Part shown: positions 27,106 through 38,237 of the stretch, piece by piece
Layout: every line of letters begins with the position of its first letter
Numbering within the stretch: the stretch's first letter is position 1
DNA from: Amaranthus tricolor
Lineage: Eukaryota; Streptophyta; Magnoliopsida; Caryophyllales; Amaranthaceae
Assembly (NCBI RefSeq): GCF_026212465.1
Contig: NC_080048.1
Span: 35,895,700 to 35,959,699, forward strand
Reading direction: 5' to 3'
Length of the DNA: 64,000 bases
Notes under the pieces: model-generated
Databases searched by the model: none
What the model saw: the letters and a program-made list of their open reading frames with translations, nothing else
What the model was told of the DNA's origin: nothing
Translations under genes and position numbers: made by a program

Positions 27106-28120
27106 GGAAGTTGAGAACTACACTTTTTTTCGTGGTGAGAGATGCTCTTAGCAATCTTAACTTCCTGTTTAGGTACTTGGAGAAGCTCCCTCTTGTGGTT
27201 CTAGTTTGGCTATTCCTGGCTCTTTAGAGTTCATGAGACCCCTAATATGTCATGTTTAATTCTGTTAGTTTTTCTGAGGACTATGTTCTTGCCTAATGTT
27301 TCACAACTATAACATAATTTTGACTTGTTTATGGTACAACCTCGCCTCTAAGAGATTGCAATATCCACTAAGAGCATGACTATTAAGAAAGTAGTAGTGA
27401 CTACTGAATTGAACGAATATGAGTAAAGAAAATAGTGAAAACGCGTACCAATATAAAAATATTGTAAAATTAAAGAGACATACTAAAATAAAAATTGACT
27501 ATTTTATATGAACATAGGAAGTATTCTATTGATTTATTTTTCTTTTTCATCCTTCTATATTATAAAGATTATTTTTTTATAATATGCTACCACACACAAC
27601 AAAACAAATCTCTACTTTTTCACATTTTTCATATGAACATAGAAGTAATTTAGTAATATAAGGTAGTTAATTGATTCGTTTTTCTTTAAGTAAATGGTTG
27701 TAGTTTGTGCATTTAACACTTCGATTAAATTAAATTAGAAATTAACGAACTATTAGTATATATCTGAAGAAAAACCAAATACAATTCAATTATTGGTTTG
27801 CTTTATTAAGCATGAGAATGATATAGTGTTTCATTCGTATTTCAAGCTATTTTATGGTGTTAATTTATTGAGAAACTTCCTAACAAAGTGGTCAGTTACT
27901 CTCAAATTTAACTCATTTTCTATATTATGATGTCTCACTTATTTGCCTTGTTTTCTTATTTTAAAATGGATCATACAACTTTCAAATATCTTCCACATAT
28001 TTTGGAATGTTTAGTAAATAGTTGTTGATTGTTGGTTTTTTAGTTAACTTGTTTGATTAGTTGGCAGTTTTGACTATTTTTGTTAGCTTTTAAACTAGTT
28101 GATTAAGCCAGCAGTTTAAA
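27106..28120. other. Intergenic, AT-rich
   Basis: Nothing recognisable. Confidence 0.5.
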
Positions 28121-28347
28121 GAGTTGTTTGGTAAAATTAGATTTTAATTGTTGGCTGTTTATTAGAAGAACAATAAACCAACAAGAGAAAATAATTACGA
28201 ATACTAACAAATTTAACATTTTATTTTGACTTAAACATCAACTTTTGATCTGATAGACTAGCCATTTATTAAATATCTTTTTAGCCTTTTAATCAACTTA
28301 CAGGCCAAAATTCAGAAGTGAACCCAAAGACATTTACCAAACAACTC
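28121..28347. mobile_element. hAT-like MITE
   Basis: A 227-bp block bounded by the inverted repeats GAGTTGTTTGGTAAA (28121-28135) and TTTACCAAACAACTC (28333-28347), a perfect 15-bp match. The interior is AT-rich and non-coding. Ends of this kind are common in hAT-derived MITEs. No clear target duplication. Confidence 0.75.
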
Positions 28348-28682
28348 CTTCATCTCTCTTTGTTATCATTAACACAATTTGTTAATACTCAATTTCCTCA
28401 AAATTATAACTTTCCAAGTCTGAACTTTCTAAGAATAGTATTAGGAGAGAACTTTCTTTGACGAAGGAAAAACTTTCCTTGCCAATCTCTCTTTACTCTT
28501 TCTCTCTCATCCACACTATTTTTTTGGGTGAAAATTGTTGACATTGAAAATTTAATCCATCAATGAGAAAGCAAATAGTTTTCTCACAACTCCTTAAATA
28601 TTAATTTATGTAAAAAATAAATTTGTTTAACTATGTTAAAATAGCAAAAGAATGTGTAATTATAAAGCATAGAATTTCGTAA

Positions 28683-28796
<114 letters not shown>

Positions 28797-28989
28797 TAAA
28801 AAAAAAACCTATTTAAAAAATAAGGAAAGTTATTAGGGCAGGTGTCAAATTTCTATTTGTTTTGAACGGTGGAGCCCACTGGCAACTGCACACTTCCTCC
28901 AAAGTTGAGATTTTTTAGAAATAGTTGCAATTTTTTTAATTTTTTTTACCTTACTTTCTAGTGGAATGCAAAAAAACCCACAATAAATG

Positions 28990-29098
28990 AGTGTTGCTAT
29001 TTTTCGCCACCCCTTTTCATTTTTTCGCCACCCCCTAAAATTACTTAATTGCCCCTGGATTTAAAAAAATTACAAAAATGCCATTGGAGTTAAAACAT
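28990..29098. repeat. MULE left terminal inverted repeat
   Basis: Inverted match to 36632-36740 with small indels. It contains two direct copies of TTTTTCGCCACCCC about 20 bp apart (about 29001-29034), also duplicated at the right end; such repeated words in a TIR could be transposase contact sites (inference). The exact outer base is uncertain by a few nucleotides. Confidence 0.8.
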
Positions 29099-29157
29099 AA
29101 TTAATAAATGTAAATCACGCTTAATAACACTATTAAGAATTTAATGCGGATGATTTG

Positions 29158-29168
29158 TCTATATATAT
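29158..29168 (+). promoter_or_regulatory. Probable TATA box of the transposase gene
   Basis: CTATATATATC lies about 100 bp upstream of the proposed ATG at 29261 and just inside the left TIR. Placement mirrors the TATA box of the opposing PMD gene. Predicted from sequence only. Confidence 0.5.
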
Positions 29169-29327
29169 CGAATTCTGAGATGCGTTTGAAGTACGAATTC
29201 AAACACGGTACTATCTCTCTAAAAAGTGTTAAAGAAGTTGTAAGGCGTAATTGGTTGAATATGGCTAACGAAAACGACTATGAGTCGGATGCAGTACGTA
29301 AAATTGTCGTTCGAAAAAAAAAAAAAC

Positions 29328-29488
29328 AAGTCGCACAAATCTAGGCGACTGAACCATGGTTCAGTCGCACAAATCTGGGCGACTAATCCATGGTCCAGTC
29401 GCACAAATCTGGGCGACTAATCCATGGTCCAGTCGCCCAATTTTGTGCGACTGGACCATGGGTTAGTCGCCCAGATTTGTGCGACTGG
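29328..29488. repeat. Left subterminal 34-bp direct repeats and 94-bp palindrome
   Basis: Units of 34 bp containing CAGTCGCACAAATCTGGGCG and CCATGGT repeat from 29328 (29362-29395 and 29396-29429 are identical). The last unit is inverted to form a hairpin: arms 29395-29436 and 29447-29488, 42 bp each, with a single mismatch and a 10-nt loop. It lies in intron 1 of the transposase gene. Confidence 0.93.
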
Positions 29489-29499
29489 TTTATTAATTT

Positions 29500-29884
29500 T
29501 TTTTTTATTTTTTTTATTTACGTATTAATGTTTTTTTAAATTATTATTATAATTATTGTTAGTACTATTATTATTATTATTATTATTGTTGTTGTCATTA
29601 TTATAATTTTTATTGTTGATATTTTTATTTTTTAAATTTTTTAATATTTTAATTTACGTAATTTATTTATTTATTTAATTATTTATTTATTTATTATTGT
29701 TATAATTATTATTATTATTGTTGTATTTATTGTCATTATTATTATTATTATTATTATTGTTATTATTTGTCTTGTCATTATTTATTTATTTTAAATGTTT
29801 TTAAATTTTTTTATTAACGTAATGTTTTTATTATTATTAAAATTGTTATTGTTATTGTCATTATTAGTTTGATTTATCGTTATC

Positions 29885-29957
<73 letters not shown>

Positions 29958-29962
29958 TTATA

Positions 29963-30040
<78 letters not shown>

Positions 30041-30065
30041 ATTATTAATCCAATTATTATTATTG
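29500..30065. repeat. (TTA)n and (GTT)n microsatellites in transposase intron 1
   Basis: Long runs of TTA/ATT, longest about 29891-29996, then (GTT)n at 29996-30040, with interspersed T runs. Non-coding; the acceptor site of the next exon is at 30107. Confidence 0.9.
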
Positions 30066-32938
30066 TAGTCATTAATGTACTTAATTTATATCATTTCAAA
30101 TGTGCAGGAGTTTGAAAACTTTGGAGACAACGTAGACTACTCCGGTCACTTTGTTACGGATAGGGAATTTATCTCCATAGATGAGTTACATAGTTGGGCC
30201 GATGCGATAGCAATAACAATTGGTTAGCAATTTACACGTGCTTCTTATAAAAAGAAAGAAGGACGTTCCAGAGTTAGTTGTTATTTAAGATGTCACCGCT
30301 ATGGTAAACTTAGGGGTGATGTAGATAATGTAGATAATGCTGCCCGACCTGGTTCTAAAAGTAGGAGTTGTGGGTGTAAATTTATGATTGTAGGAAGTAG
30401 TCGTAAACCAGGAGAAAGACCTTGGACGGTAAGGGTGTGTCCTGGTGAAAAGGGAAAACATAACCACCCGTTCTTGGTGTACAGAGATGGTCATGTAAGG
30501 GCGAGGATTAATGTAGATATTCGGGAGCACATACGACAGCTTAGTGCAACCGGAATGCAACCGACCTTTATTATGAATTTTATTAGAGATAAATTTCCTG
30601 GTTTTTATGCTAGTATGAATCAGATATATAATATTAGGCAATCAATAAGGAGAGATGAAATGGAGGGCAGGACTCCCCTTCAACACTGTCTTCATATGGC
30701 CACAGAACATAATTATGTGGTCTGGATAGAGTTGGATAATGACGGGAACTTAAGCAGACTTTTAATTGCAAATCCTACTTCAATCCAAATGATACGTACG
30801 TGGCCGTATGTTGTGCTGATAGATACAACGTACAAAACGAACAAACCAAAGTGGCCACTATGTGAAGTGATCGGAATGACGCCAACAAATCACAACTTCT
30901 TGGTTGCGTTTTGTTTGATGCGAGATGAGGCGGCTGTGTCGTACTCGTGGGTGCTGCAGGGATTGAGAGATATTTTCGGCACTGCTCAGACTCCTAGCGT
31001 CATTGTAATCGATCGTGACGAAGGTTTATCTGCAGCTATTCGTGACGTCTTCCCAGGTAAAAACGCTTTGTGAGTTCATTATTGTGGTTATATCTATTGG
31101 TAATGTCTTAATTACGTTCACTGTTTTGTTTAATGTAGATGTACGTCATTTGTTATGCACCTGGCATATTGGCAACGATGTTGAGAACATGGTGGACAAG
31201 TTGTGCGGCGGCAAGAAAAATCAACAAGGGCAGTTATTCAGGAAAAGTAGATGGAACCCCTTGGTTGAAAGTGCTACAATCCGGGAATATGAAAAGAGAT
31301 GGGAAGGGATCGTCAGTACGTGGTCGGTTAGGAACCGAAGGGTCGTTCGGTATTTGACTGGAACATGGATTCCACTTAGAGAGAAATTTGTGCGTGCGTG
31401 GACGAATGATTGTTTACACTTGGGTAACCATACTACCAGCAGAGTGGAAAGCCAACACTCGTCTTTTAAGTATTACCTTGGTAGCGGTAATAGCTCATTC
31501 GATACCCTTTTCAAAAGGGCGCACGCACAGATTACAAATCAACAAGCTAAAATCCGACAATCGCTACAGGAATCCATGACTTCTGTACCAAGAACGCTAC
31601 GACAGTATTTCTTTAGACCTCTATACCGCCACGTGTCTCTCTATGCCTTGGAGCAGATCCAGAATGAGTTTAACCGCATGTTAGAACTGGGTGATTTTGC
31701 ATTGAACAAATGCGGTTGTGTACTTCAAAAAACCCATGGATTGTCGTGTGCATGTTATTTACAAATGACCATTGGATCACATGGTGCTTTGTATTTGGAT
31801 GACATTCATGAATTCTGGAGTACTTTGAGGTACACAGAGGTAGGAGACGAACCCAATGAAGAAGTACGAAACACGAACGCCAATGACAAAGAGTACTTTG
31901 AATCTCTAGTCGATGAAGTCCTTAAATCTGATCCCGCTTTTGTTCGCCGAATGGCTGAGGTACTTGATTATGAATTACACCCAAATGGTGCGGATATACC
32001 TGAGCCTTACGCTAGTCCACCGAGAAAGGGAAGACCAAGCACTAGTAAAACCATGAGAAGGAGAAAAAGTTCATTTGAATATAGCCGATCATCTTCTCGT
32101 GGTCGAGGGTCTAGATCTTCTTCCCGCGGGAGATCAAGTGGACGAGAGACGCAATCTTCAGTAGGAATTAAGTTCAGTTTCAACTTATCCGGTAATTGAC
32201 TTAATTTTTAGTTTTTTTCATTAATTATTTGTTATTTACGCATATTAACTTAATTTACATTTATTGTAGATGATCCAGGAGGTCGTGATTTCTCACTGTT
32301 TCCATGGCCTGATTACATCCCATTCATGCTTCCTCCTTATTTGTTCGACTGGATTGATGTGTTAGGGGATGGTAACTGTGGATTTAGAGCAATTGCCGTC
32401 ACAGAGCTGGGAGGCGAGGAAGCATGGCCTCTTTTAAGACGTGCTATGAGTATGGAAATGCAAATGAACAGAGCGCAATACCTAACTTTGTATCTATCTC
32501 AGGAGTCACTAGACGAGTCAATATTCAGAGTAGGTTCACACACCGATGGACCTGCTCCTTTTATGCACTGCACCGATGGCTTTCTACTCTGCAGCAACGT
32601 TTCTTAACATTGCCATTGCTTATTATGGTGCTGCTGACGGGAATCCGCAATACAACTGTTTGATTCTTCCGTTAAGAAAAGCACAGGCCGCGAGAAGTGT
32701 AAACAAACTAATACATATACTTTGGGTTAATCGAAATCATTTTGTTCAACTTTTTATGAACGACGATTCATCCCCTCTGCCATCGATCCACCCACGTTGG
32801 AAACAAGCAGCTGACAATTTCGCGAAAGATCTTGACACAAATTTCACTACGAGGATTATGCTGTGGAATAATCTACGCGGGTCACACCCACCAACAAATA
32901 ACACCGTTGACGATGCTGTAAATTTAGATACTCCATAG

Positions 32939-33167
32939 AATTTATACACGACATTCATTAAAAGTTGTATATAATCCATAATTATACTACATTGTGTGGT
33001 GTTAACAATTTATTTATTTCTTTGATTAATAGGAGGAATTTATAATGTTGGTAGACAAATATACATGTATATGTGTGATGTGGGTTAGTGTGTATATTTA
33101 TGTAAAATAAATGCAATCATTGACGAAAATAAATGCAATAAATAATGTAAAATAGTTTCAGTACAGA
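32939..33167. other. Gap between convergent MULE genes
   Basis: Short AT-rich spacer where the 3' ends of the transposase-OTU and PMD genes face each other. AATAAA-like words occur on both strands (AAATAAATGCAAT near 33110), so it probably holds both polyadenylation regions. Confidence 0.5.
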
Positions 33168-35259
33168 CTATTCAGGGCCTTGCCCTTGATCAATTTGCCA
33201 TTCATCAAATAAATCTCTACAATCATTAAGGTATATTTCTAAAGCATGTCGTTGACGGGAGTTCAAATCCGCAATCCGCGTAGGTAGTCTTGCCACTGGA
33301 GCGAATCGACTGGCCCATTCTTTCGCGAACTGAAAACACAAAAAGACAATGTGCGTTATTAATTCATTAAAAAAAAGAACCTGGAAAAAAAATTGATAAT
33401 AAAACTCACGTAATCAGATCTGCTCTGACCAGGACCAGGACCGGAAGCCAGCAATTCGTCTCAGGATATGTATGGGTGCGAGCACACTCTAAACCATTCA
33501 ACGTAATTAGGTTCAGTCTCTGAAGGAACAGTAGCCCGTCGAAGTCCCTGCTCTACAAGGCGGGCACTGTAGGGGAACCTACTCCACGCCTCCACAAATG
33601 CAGCAGCAGAAGAAGGAAAGGTCACGGAGTAGGTTCCGTGTGCCGGTCGAAGAGCCTTGGCTGGTCTAATAGGAGCTGGAGGAATAGACTGCACGAACCC
33701 AATCTGTCGCAATGCTCGCTCCGGCAAATACACCTCCACAACATCAAAGCAGGTGATACCCCCGATGACTGTGGTGCGTGGGTGCTCATTCAGCAACGCA
33801 GCAGCAGAAAAATTGTAGGGAGTCCATTCAACCTGCATACAGGCCAAGTTAAAAAAAAATTTCCTACAAATAAAAAACAACATGCATGACAAAATGTAAT
33901 GTAAAATACCTGAGTCTCTGTCATTGAGTCCAGAACCTTGCGGAACTCCATCAACCTGTCCAGCTCACGACCTACTTTCTTCGGCGTCCACATCTCCGCC
34001 CTAGTCATGTTTGGCACATCATCTCGGCGAGGATGAGGGCGGAAAGCGGGGAAGTACTCATAGATCCATGTCTGGAGCAATGTGAGGCATCCAGCAATGG
34101 TCTTGCAACCAGCCCTAGATGCCATTCCGAGCTGCCTGTAAAAGAACTCCAAGGTCACCGCACCCCAGGCCACGTCCTGTTCATCGTCGTTGACGACAAC
34201 TATCGGGTGAGGTCGCATGCCAGTCCTGGTCTTATCCGCCAACAAGGTAGAGCCGATGACAGCCATGTTGTACGCTGTGGTCTGGGTATCCAAGGCCTGC
34301 GACCTATGACACAGTCGCATCAGTTCAGCAACGCTTATGCATCCGCTGGTGAATGAACCTTTACGTCGAAGCTCAGACAGAGGCTCGCCGACCAGATTGG
34401 TGATACCAACCTCCCACTCCGCCTCCGAAGGCTCAGCCGGCAGAGAACCATCAATAGAAATGCCCAATATGCGTTGCACGTCGTGCAACATAATCGTCAT
34501 CTCTCCCCAGGGCATGTGAAAGGTGTTCGTATCCGGCTGCCACCTCTCGACGAACGCCGATATCAAAGCAGAGTCGATGTGCTGGTGCATAATGACCGGT
34601 AGTCGACCGAGGGAAGTGGAAGGTAGAAAATCGACTAGCTCATCGGACATATCCCTCAGTCCGATGATGGACTCCACCGGTCTCTTCCTAATACGGCACT
34701 CCAGAATCGGAGGCGTACGCTCGGAGCCGTCATAAATAAGTTTAGCTATGTGCCCGCCGTAGCTAGGGATCAGTCGCGTATCTGTCGGCCCCCCGGGCTG
34801 GGGTGATGTCACTAACCAGTCCGTGTTAGTGGACTGTGAGGGCCTGCCCCGTGGCGGCTCATTATCGACAAAACTTCCTCCTGCACGCTCAGATGCGGTG
34901 GAAGAACTCGGGCCGCCACGGGCAAATCTACCGTCGGGGCCACGAACTATAGTCCAGTCCAATGGGGCAGGCTCAGGAGCTTGGAACTGAACATCATCAG
35001 CATCATTATCATCATCACTATAAACCCCCCAACTACTCTGGAGGCTATCAGCCTGGTCATCAAAATGAGTACGCACTTGGTTCAGCGTACTCGACCTTTG
35101 GGCCTCACTGTGTCTGGCCGCCTCTTCCTGCCTAGCCCTCCTAGCAGAACCCGTGACCCCCCTCTCATGTGGGTCCCCTCTGAGTAAGGTAGGCCTAGAA
35201 CTATTACCTCTCAACAATTGCCTAAAAAAACCCTTTCCTTTTCCTTGATTACCAGCCAT
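33168..35259 (-). pseudogene. Plant mobile domain (PMD) protein carried by the MULE
   Basis: Three coding exons: 35259-33910, 33832-33410 and 33329-33168, with GT/AG introns all in phase 0, giving about 644 codons. The first 170 residues are basic, low-complexity and Asp-rich (DDDNDADD). A PMD (PF10536; MAIN/MAIL1-like and phosphatase 7 long-form-like proteins) follows, with FVERWQPDTNTFHMPWGEMT, MLHDVQRILGI, WIYEYFPAF and, in exon 2, VEWTPY and CFDVVEVYLPERALRQIGF. The single lesion seen is TGA at 33461-33463 near the end of exon 2; reading continues in frame beyond it into a good donor and a terminal exon, so it is probably a recent CGA-to-TGA change. PMD proteins of host plants act in silencing and development; the role in the element is unknown. 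An upstream non-coding exon is proposed separately. Confidence 0.85.
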
Positions 35260-35793
35260 TTTCTACAATTTTTTACGGTTTCATTCAATATTATAAATAA
35301 TAATATTTCTAAAAACATAATAATCATAAATAAAATATGGAAAAAAATAACATAAAAAACAAAATAATTAATTAATAATACAAACATAAACAATTATATA
35401 ACAACAAAAAATTAAATTATTATTAACTATCACAATAACAGTAATAACATAAAAAAAATTTATATTTATAATAATAATCACCTTTTTTTAAAAAAAAAAC
35501 AAAAAAATTATTAATAATAATCACCTTTTTTTTTTTTCCAAAATTAAGTACAATATTAACATTTTATTAAAAAAATATATAAAATAATTAATAATAATCA
35601 TGTTTTTTTTTATATTTCAAAATTTAAAATTATTATTCCTAAATAAACGAAAAAAAAAACAAATTTAAAATAAATAAATAAATAAATTATTTACAATATT
35701 AACATTTTATTAAAAAAAATATATAAATTTATTAATAAAAATCAGGTTTTTTTTAAAATTTCAAACTTTAAATATATTTTTCCTAAATATAAG

Positions 35794-35795
<2 letters not shown>

Positions 35796-35884
<89 letters not shown>
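35796..35884. repeat. (AT)n microsatellite
   Basis: Pure alternating AT, about 89 bp, within the PMD 5' UTR intron. Confidence 0.95.
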
Positions 35885-35887
<3 letters not shown>

Positions 35888-35959
35888 ATCAGTTTTTTTT
35901 TTTTAAATTTCAATTTTTAAATTTATTACTCCAAAATATACAAAAAATTAAAATAAAAA

Positions 35960-36095
35960 AAAACAAAAAAAAAAAAAAGAAAATGAGTCGCCCAGATCCG
36001 GGCGGCTGGTTCAGTCGCCTAAAATTAGGCGACTGAACCGGGGTTCAGCCGCCCGGATCTGGGCGACTCATTTTCTTTTTTTTTTTTTTTTTTCC
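35960..36095. repeat. Right subterminal palindrome 1
   Basis: GAGTCGCCCAGATC at 35985 pairs with GATCTGGGCGACTC ending at 36069. The inner arms also pair (CAGTCGCCTA with TAGGCGACTG), with a 7-nt bulge. Flanking A-run and T-run extend the symmetry outward. It shares the AGTCGCCCAGAT core with the left-end array. Confidence 0.9.
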
Positions 36096-36445
36096 GTAAA
36101 ATATAAATAACATATATATATATACACTTACTAAAAAAAATAAATAAACATTACAACATACAAATTTAAACTAATAATTTATAAAACAAAACATAAACAT
36201 ATATTTAATAATAAATAAAAATAACAATAACAATAATAATAATAAAATTAATGATAACAACATTAACATATATTTAATAATACAAAATTAATAATCACAA
36301 TAATAATAATAAAATTAATAATAATAACATTAACATATATCTAATATTAACAAAAATAACAATACAATAATAATAATAATTAAATTAATAATAATAAAAT
36401 TAACAAAATACATATGGAAAAAATAAAAAAAATAAAAAAAAAAAA

Positions 36446-36475
36446 TTGGAGTCGCCCAGATTTGGGCGACTCCTA
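36446..36475. repeat. Right subterminal palindrome 2
   Basis: GGAGTCGCCCA (36448-36458) pairs with TGGGCGACTCC (36463-36473), flanked by A-run and T-run. Same core as palindrome 1 and the left array. Confidence 0.9.
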
Positions 36476-36518
36476 TTTTTTTTTTTTTGATGATTAAATT
36501 TAATTAAAAATAACTTAC

Positions 36519-36630
36519 CTCGATTGATAAATTCCGGATTGAACTTAATTTTTGCTCCCAAATTTGCTTTTGTATGTTGGTTTTTAGTTGTAGTGAGAGA
36601 ATTTTTAGTGTGAGTGTGGTTTATATAGAA
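36519..36630 (-). promoter_or_regulatory. TATA box and non-coding first exon of the PMD gene
   Basis: On the minus strand CTATATAAACC (TATA at 36621-36627) is followed about 30 bp downstream by a probable start region and an untranslated exon ending at the donor at 36519. It lies at the inner edge of the right TIR. Predicted only. Confidence 0.55.
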
Positions 36631-36631
36631 A

Positions 36632-36740
36632 ATTTTAGCTTTAATGGCATAATTGTAATTTTTTCAAAAACCAAGGGCAATATGATAATTTATTAGGGGT
36701 GGCGAAAAAATGAAAAAGGTGGCGAATTATAAGAATTGGG
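36632..36740. repeat. MULE right terminal inverted repeat
   Basis: Inverted counterpart of 28990-29098. The TTCGCCACC word is present twice (about 36696-36729, reverse orientation), as in the left TIR. Confidence 0.8.
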
Positions 36741-36749
36741 CAATAAATT

Positions 36750-38237
36750 TTCCGCGAATTTTAAATTTCCATACTAATTGGAGTGATATGATTTGAAACT
36801 TTTGAAAACGAATTATCTAGTTGGAAGGTTTTTTTTTATATATTTTTTTAATTTTTTACTATACTCACTAGTGGTATGATGTATAATGTTTGTCCACCTG
36901 GATATACATTCAAACCATTCCACTAGCTATGTCAACCGAGTATACCTATTATGATATACTACCCACCTTATACCTGCCTCACATTCACTCCGTTATATAC
37001 TTAATAAATCCGTACAAATTAAAATGTACATTTAATTTTGGTTAAACCATACAATATAATAAAATAAAACTAACATCCTTAATTGTTTGTCAATAGTTTT
37101 TAATAAAACTACAAAATTGATATAATTAGTACATTATAGATTTAAGGTGGGTCGCTAAGGGGCTAAGCGGGTGGTTATGAGCCGGGTAAGACTTTCATAC
37201 CCACCACATGACAGGCAGAAATTTTTTATATATAATACACACTCACTGCCCACCAAAATTATACCAATATTCATTCCAACTAAAACGAATATATTGTAAA
37301 ATCCGCATAATTTTACACACGTTCCATTTCTAGATAACAGTAAATGATAGAAATGACTCCAGTATTCCAACTTGTGAGAATCTTCCCTCTTTTTCTTCAT
37401 TACAATTTACAAACATGCTACGCATTTTATATACCTCCCCACTTTTCCTTATTTTACCCACATTAACTTCCATTCACAAACATAGAAAATACAAGAAGAA
37501 ATATTTTAAGGTGTTGTGCTCCTTAATACCAGTAACAACTAACAAAGGTCAGCACTACACACTTTGCTTACCCAACAAAACCTCATTCCATTTTTGAAGG
37601 GGGGTTCCTCTTCTTTAGTGCAATTCCTTCAAATTCTTACAATTTTTTTCTAGTTTTCTTTGCTTTTGCTTAAATTCAGACTAAGAATAATTTTTTTCTA
37701 TCCCTTAATCAAATCATAATCCCATGAAAGCAGAAAAGAAGGAGACCCACTAAGCATGCTCATATAAAGAACCTCCATAAATTTATTTCTTTAATTTTCC
37801 CACTTACAGATAATAAAAAGGTAATAATTAGAGTTTCTCTCAAATGGGTTTATTCCTTTTTGTGGAGTTTCACTTCTGCTATTAATTATATGTTAGTTGT
37901 TGTTGGTCCTCTTTTTCTATTGATCATAATTTTTTTGTTCTGGGTTTTGAAATTTTCCTGTTTTTGGTTCTAAACATTGGTTGATTTTACATGTTTTTCA
38001 GGATGTCTGTCTTTATTTGCTACTAATTTCTGGTTAAAACAATTTAGGTATGTGTATCTATCAATCTCTTTAATCACATTATATTTCAATCCATTATTTT
38101 ACATAACTTCCTCCATTAAAGTGCTTGATTTTAAGGGTATTGTCTGACCTGATCGTAGCTTCTTCGAGCAGGATTCACGGTGTTTTTCTCATCGTTTGTG
38201 TCTTTTTCTCCAGGAGTTTGACATTCTGTGTTAAAAA
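36750..38237. other. Upstream region of the Aux/IAA gene
   Basis: AT-rich; no gene. A block with AAGGTGGGTCGCTAAGGGG (from 37145) may be MITE debris. The last 600 bp are pyrimidine-rich and probably contain the promoter and 5' UTR of the Aux/IAA gene; I could not place a TATA box or start site with confidence. Confidence 0.4.

Larger units (their letters stand above)
29261..32938 (+). pseudogene. MULE transposase joined by splicing to an OTU cysteine protease domain
   Basis: Four exons proposed: 29261-29293, 30108-31056, 31139-32191, 32270-32938, all with GT/AG introns and matching phases (0, 1, 1). Order: acidic N-terminus; FAR1/WRKY-GCM1-type zinc finger (SCYLRCHRYG, SCGCKFMI, KGKHNH); MULE DDE transposase with VVLIDTTYKTN, VIDRDEGLSAA, CTWHI and SRVESQHSSFK supplying the acidic residues; SWIM-like CGCVLQKTHGLSCAC (last ligand Cys instead of His); Arg/Ser-rich basic linker (32035-32160); OTU domain with catalytic GDGNCGFRAIA and WVNRNHFVQL. 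Lesions: in-frame TAG at 30225-30227, and a +1 frameshift between 32560 and 32580 inside the OTU domain. The 33-nt first exon is the least certain part. About 900 codons in all. Transposase: high confidence; OTU: high; fusion in one mRNA: inference from phases and the absence of a stop at the junction. Confidence 0.85.
35263..36518 (-). other. 5' UTR intron of the PMD gene
   Basis: The donor CGAG/GTAAGTTA (intron starts at 36518) and acceptor TTGTAG (ends 35263) bracket 1,256 bp just ahead of the PMD ATG. The interior is A/T-rich, with (AT)n at 35796-35884 and two GTCGCCC palindromes. It mirrors the first intron of the transposase gene. Inferred from sequence alone. Confidence 0.6.
28990..36740. 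mobile_element. Mutator-like element (MULE) carrying transposase-OTU and plant mobile domain genes
   Basis: A 7.75 kb element. The two ends are inverted repeats of about 105 bp sharing TTCGCCACC, CATTTTTTCGCCACCCC, TTGCCC(C/T)TGG, AAAAATTACAA and ATGCCATT in the same order. It is flanked by CAATAAATG (28981-28989) and CAATAAATT (36741-36749), an 8/9 match at the 9-bp size typical of MULE target duplications. Two genes converge: transposase plus OTU on the plus strand, and a PMD protein on the minus strand. About 230 bp separates them (32939-33167). Both begin close to an end, have a TATA box there, and have a long first intron holding GTCGCCC palindromes. MULEs carrying PMD genes or captured proteases (for example ULP1-type in Kaonashi/CUMULE elements) are known; the OTU plus PMD combination is what makes this one notable. 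Confidence 0.88.

Noticed and set aside
29328..29429. CRISPR-like direct repeats of 34 bp
   Set aside because: Plant nuclear DNA; units are adjacent with no unique spacers and belong to the MULE's subterminal palindrome.
29884..30072. 62-codon frame rich in Ile and Thr (minus)
   Set aside because: Pure translation of (TTA)n and (GTT)n in an intron.
33638..35187. Plus-strand frames opposite the PMD gene
   Set aside because: Shadows of the well-supported minus-strand PMD reading frame; no domain similarity.
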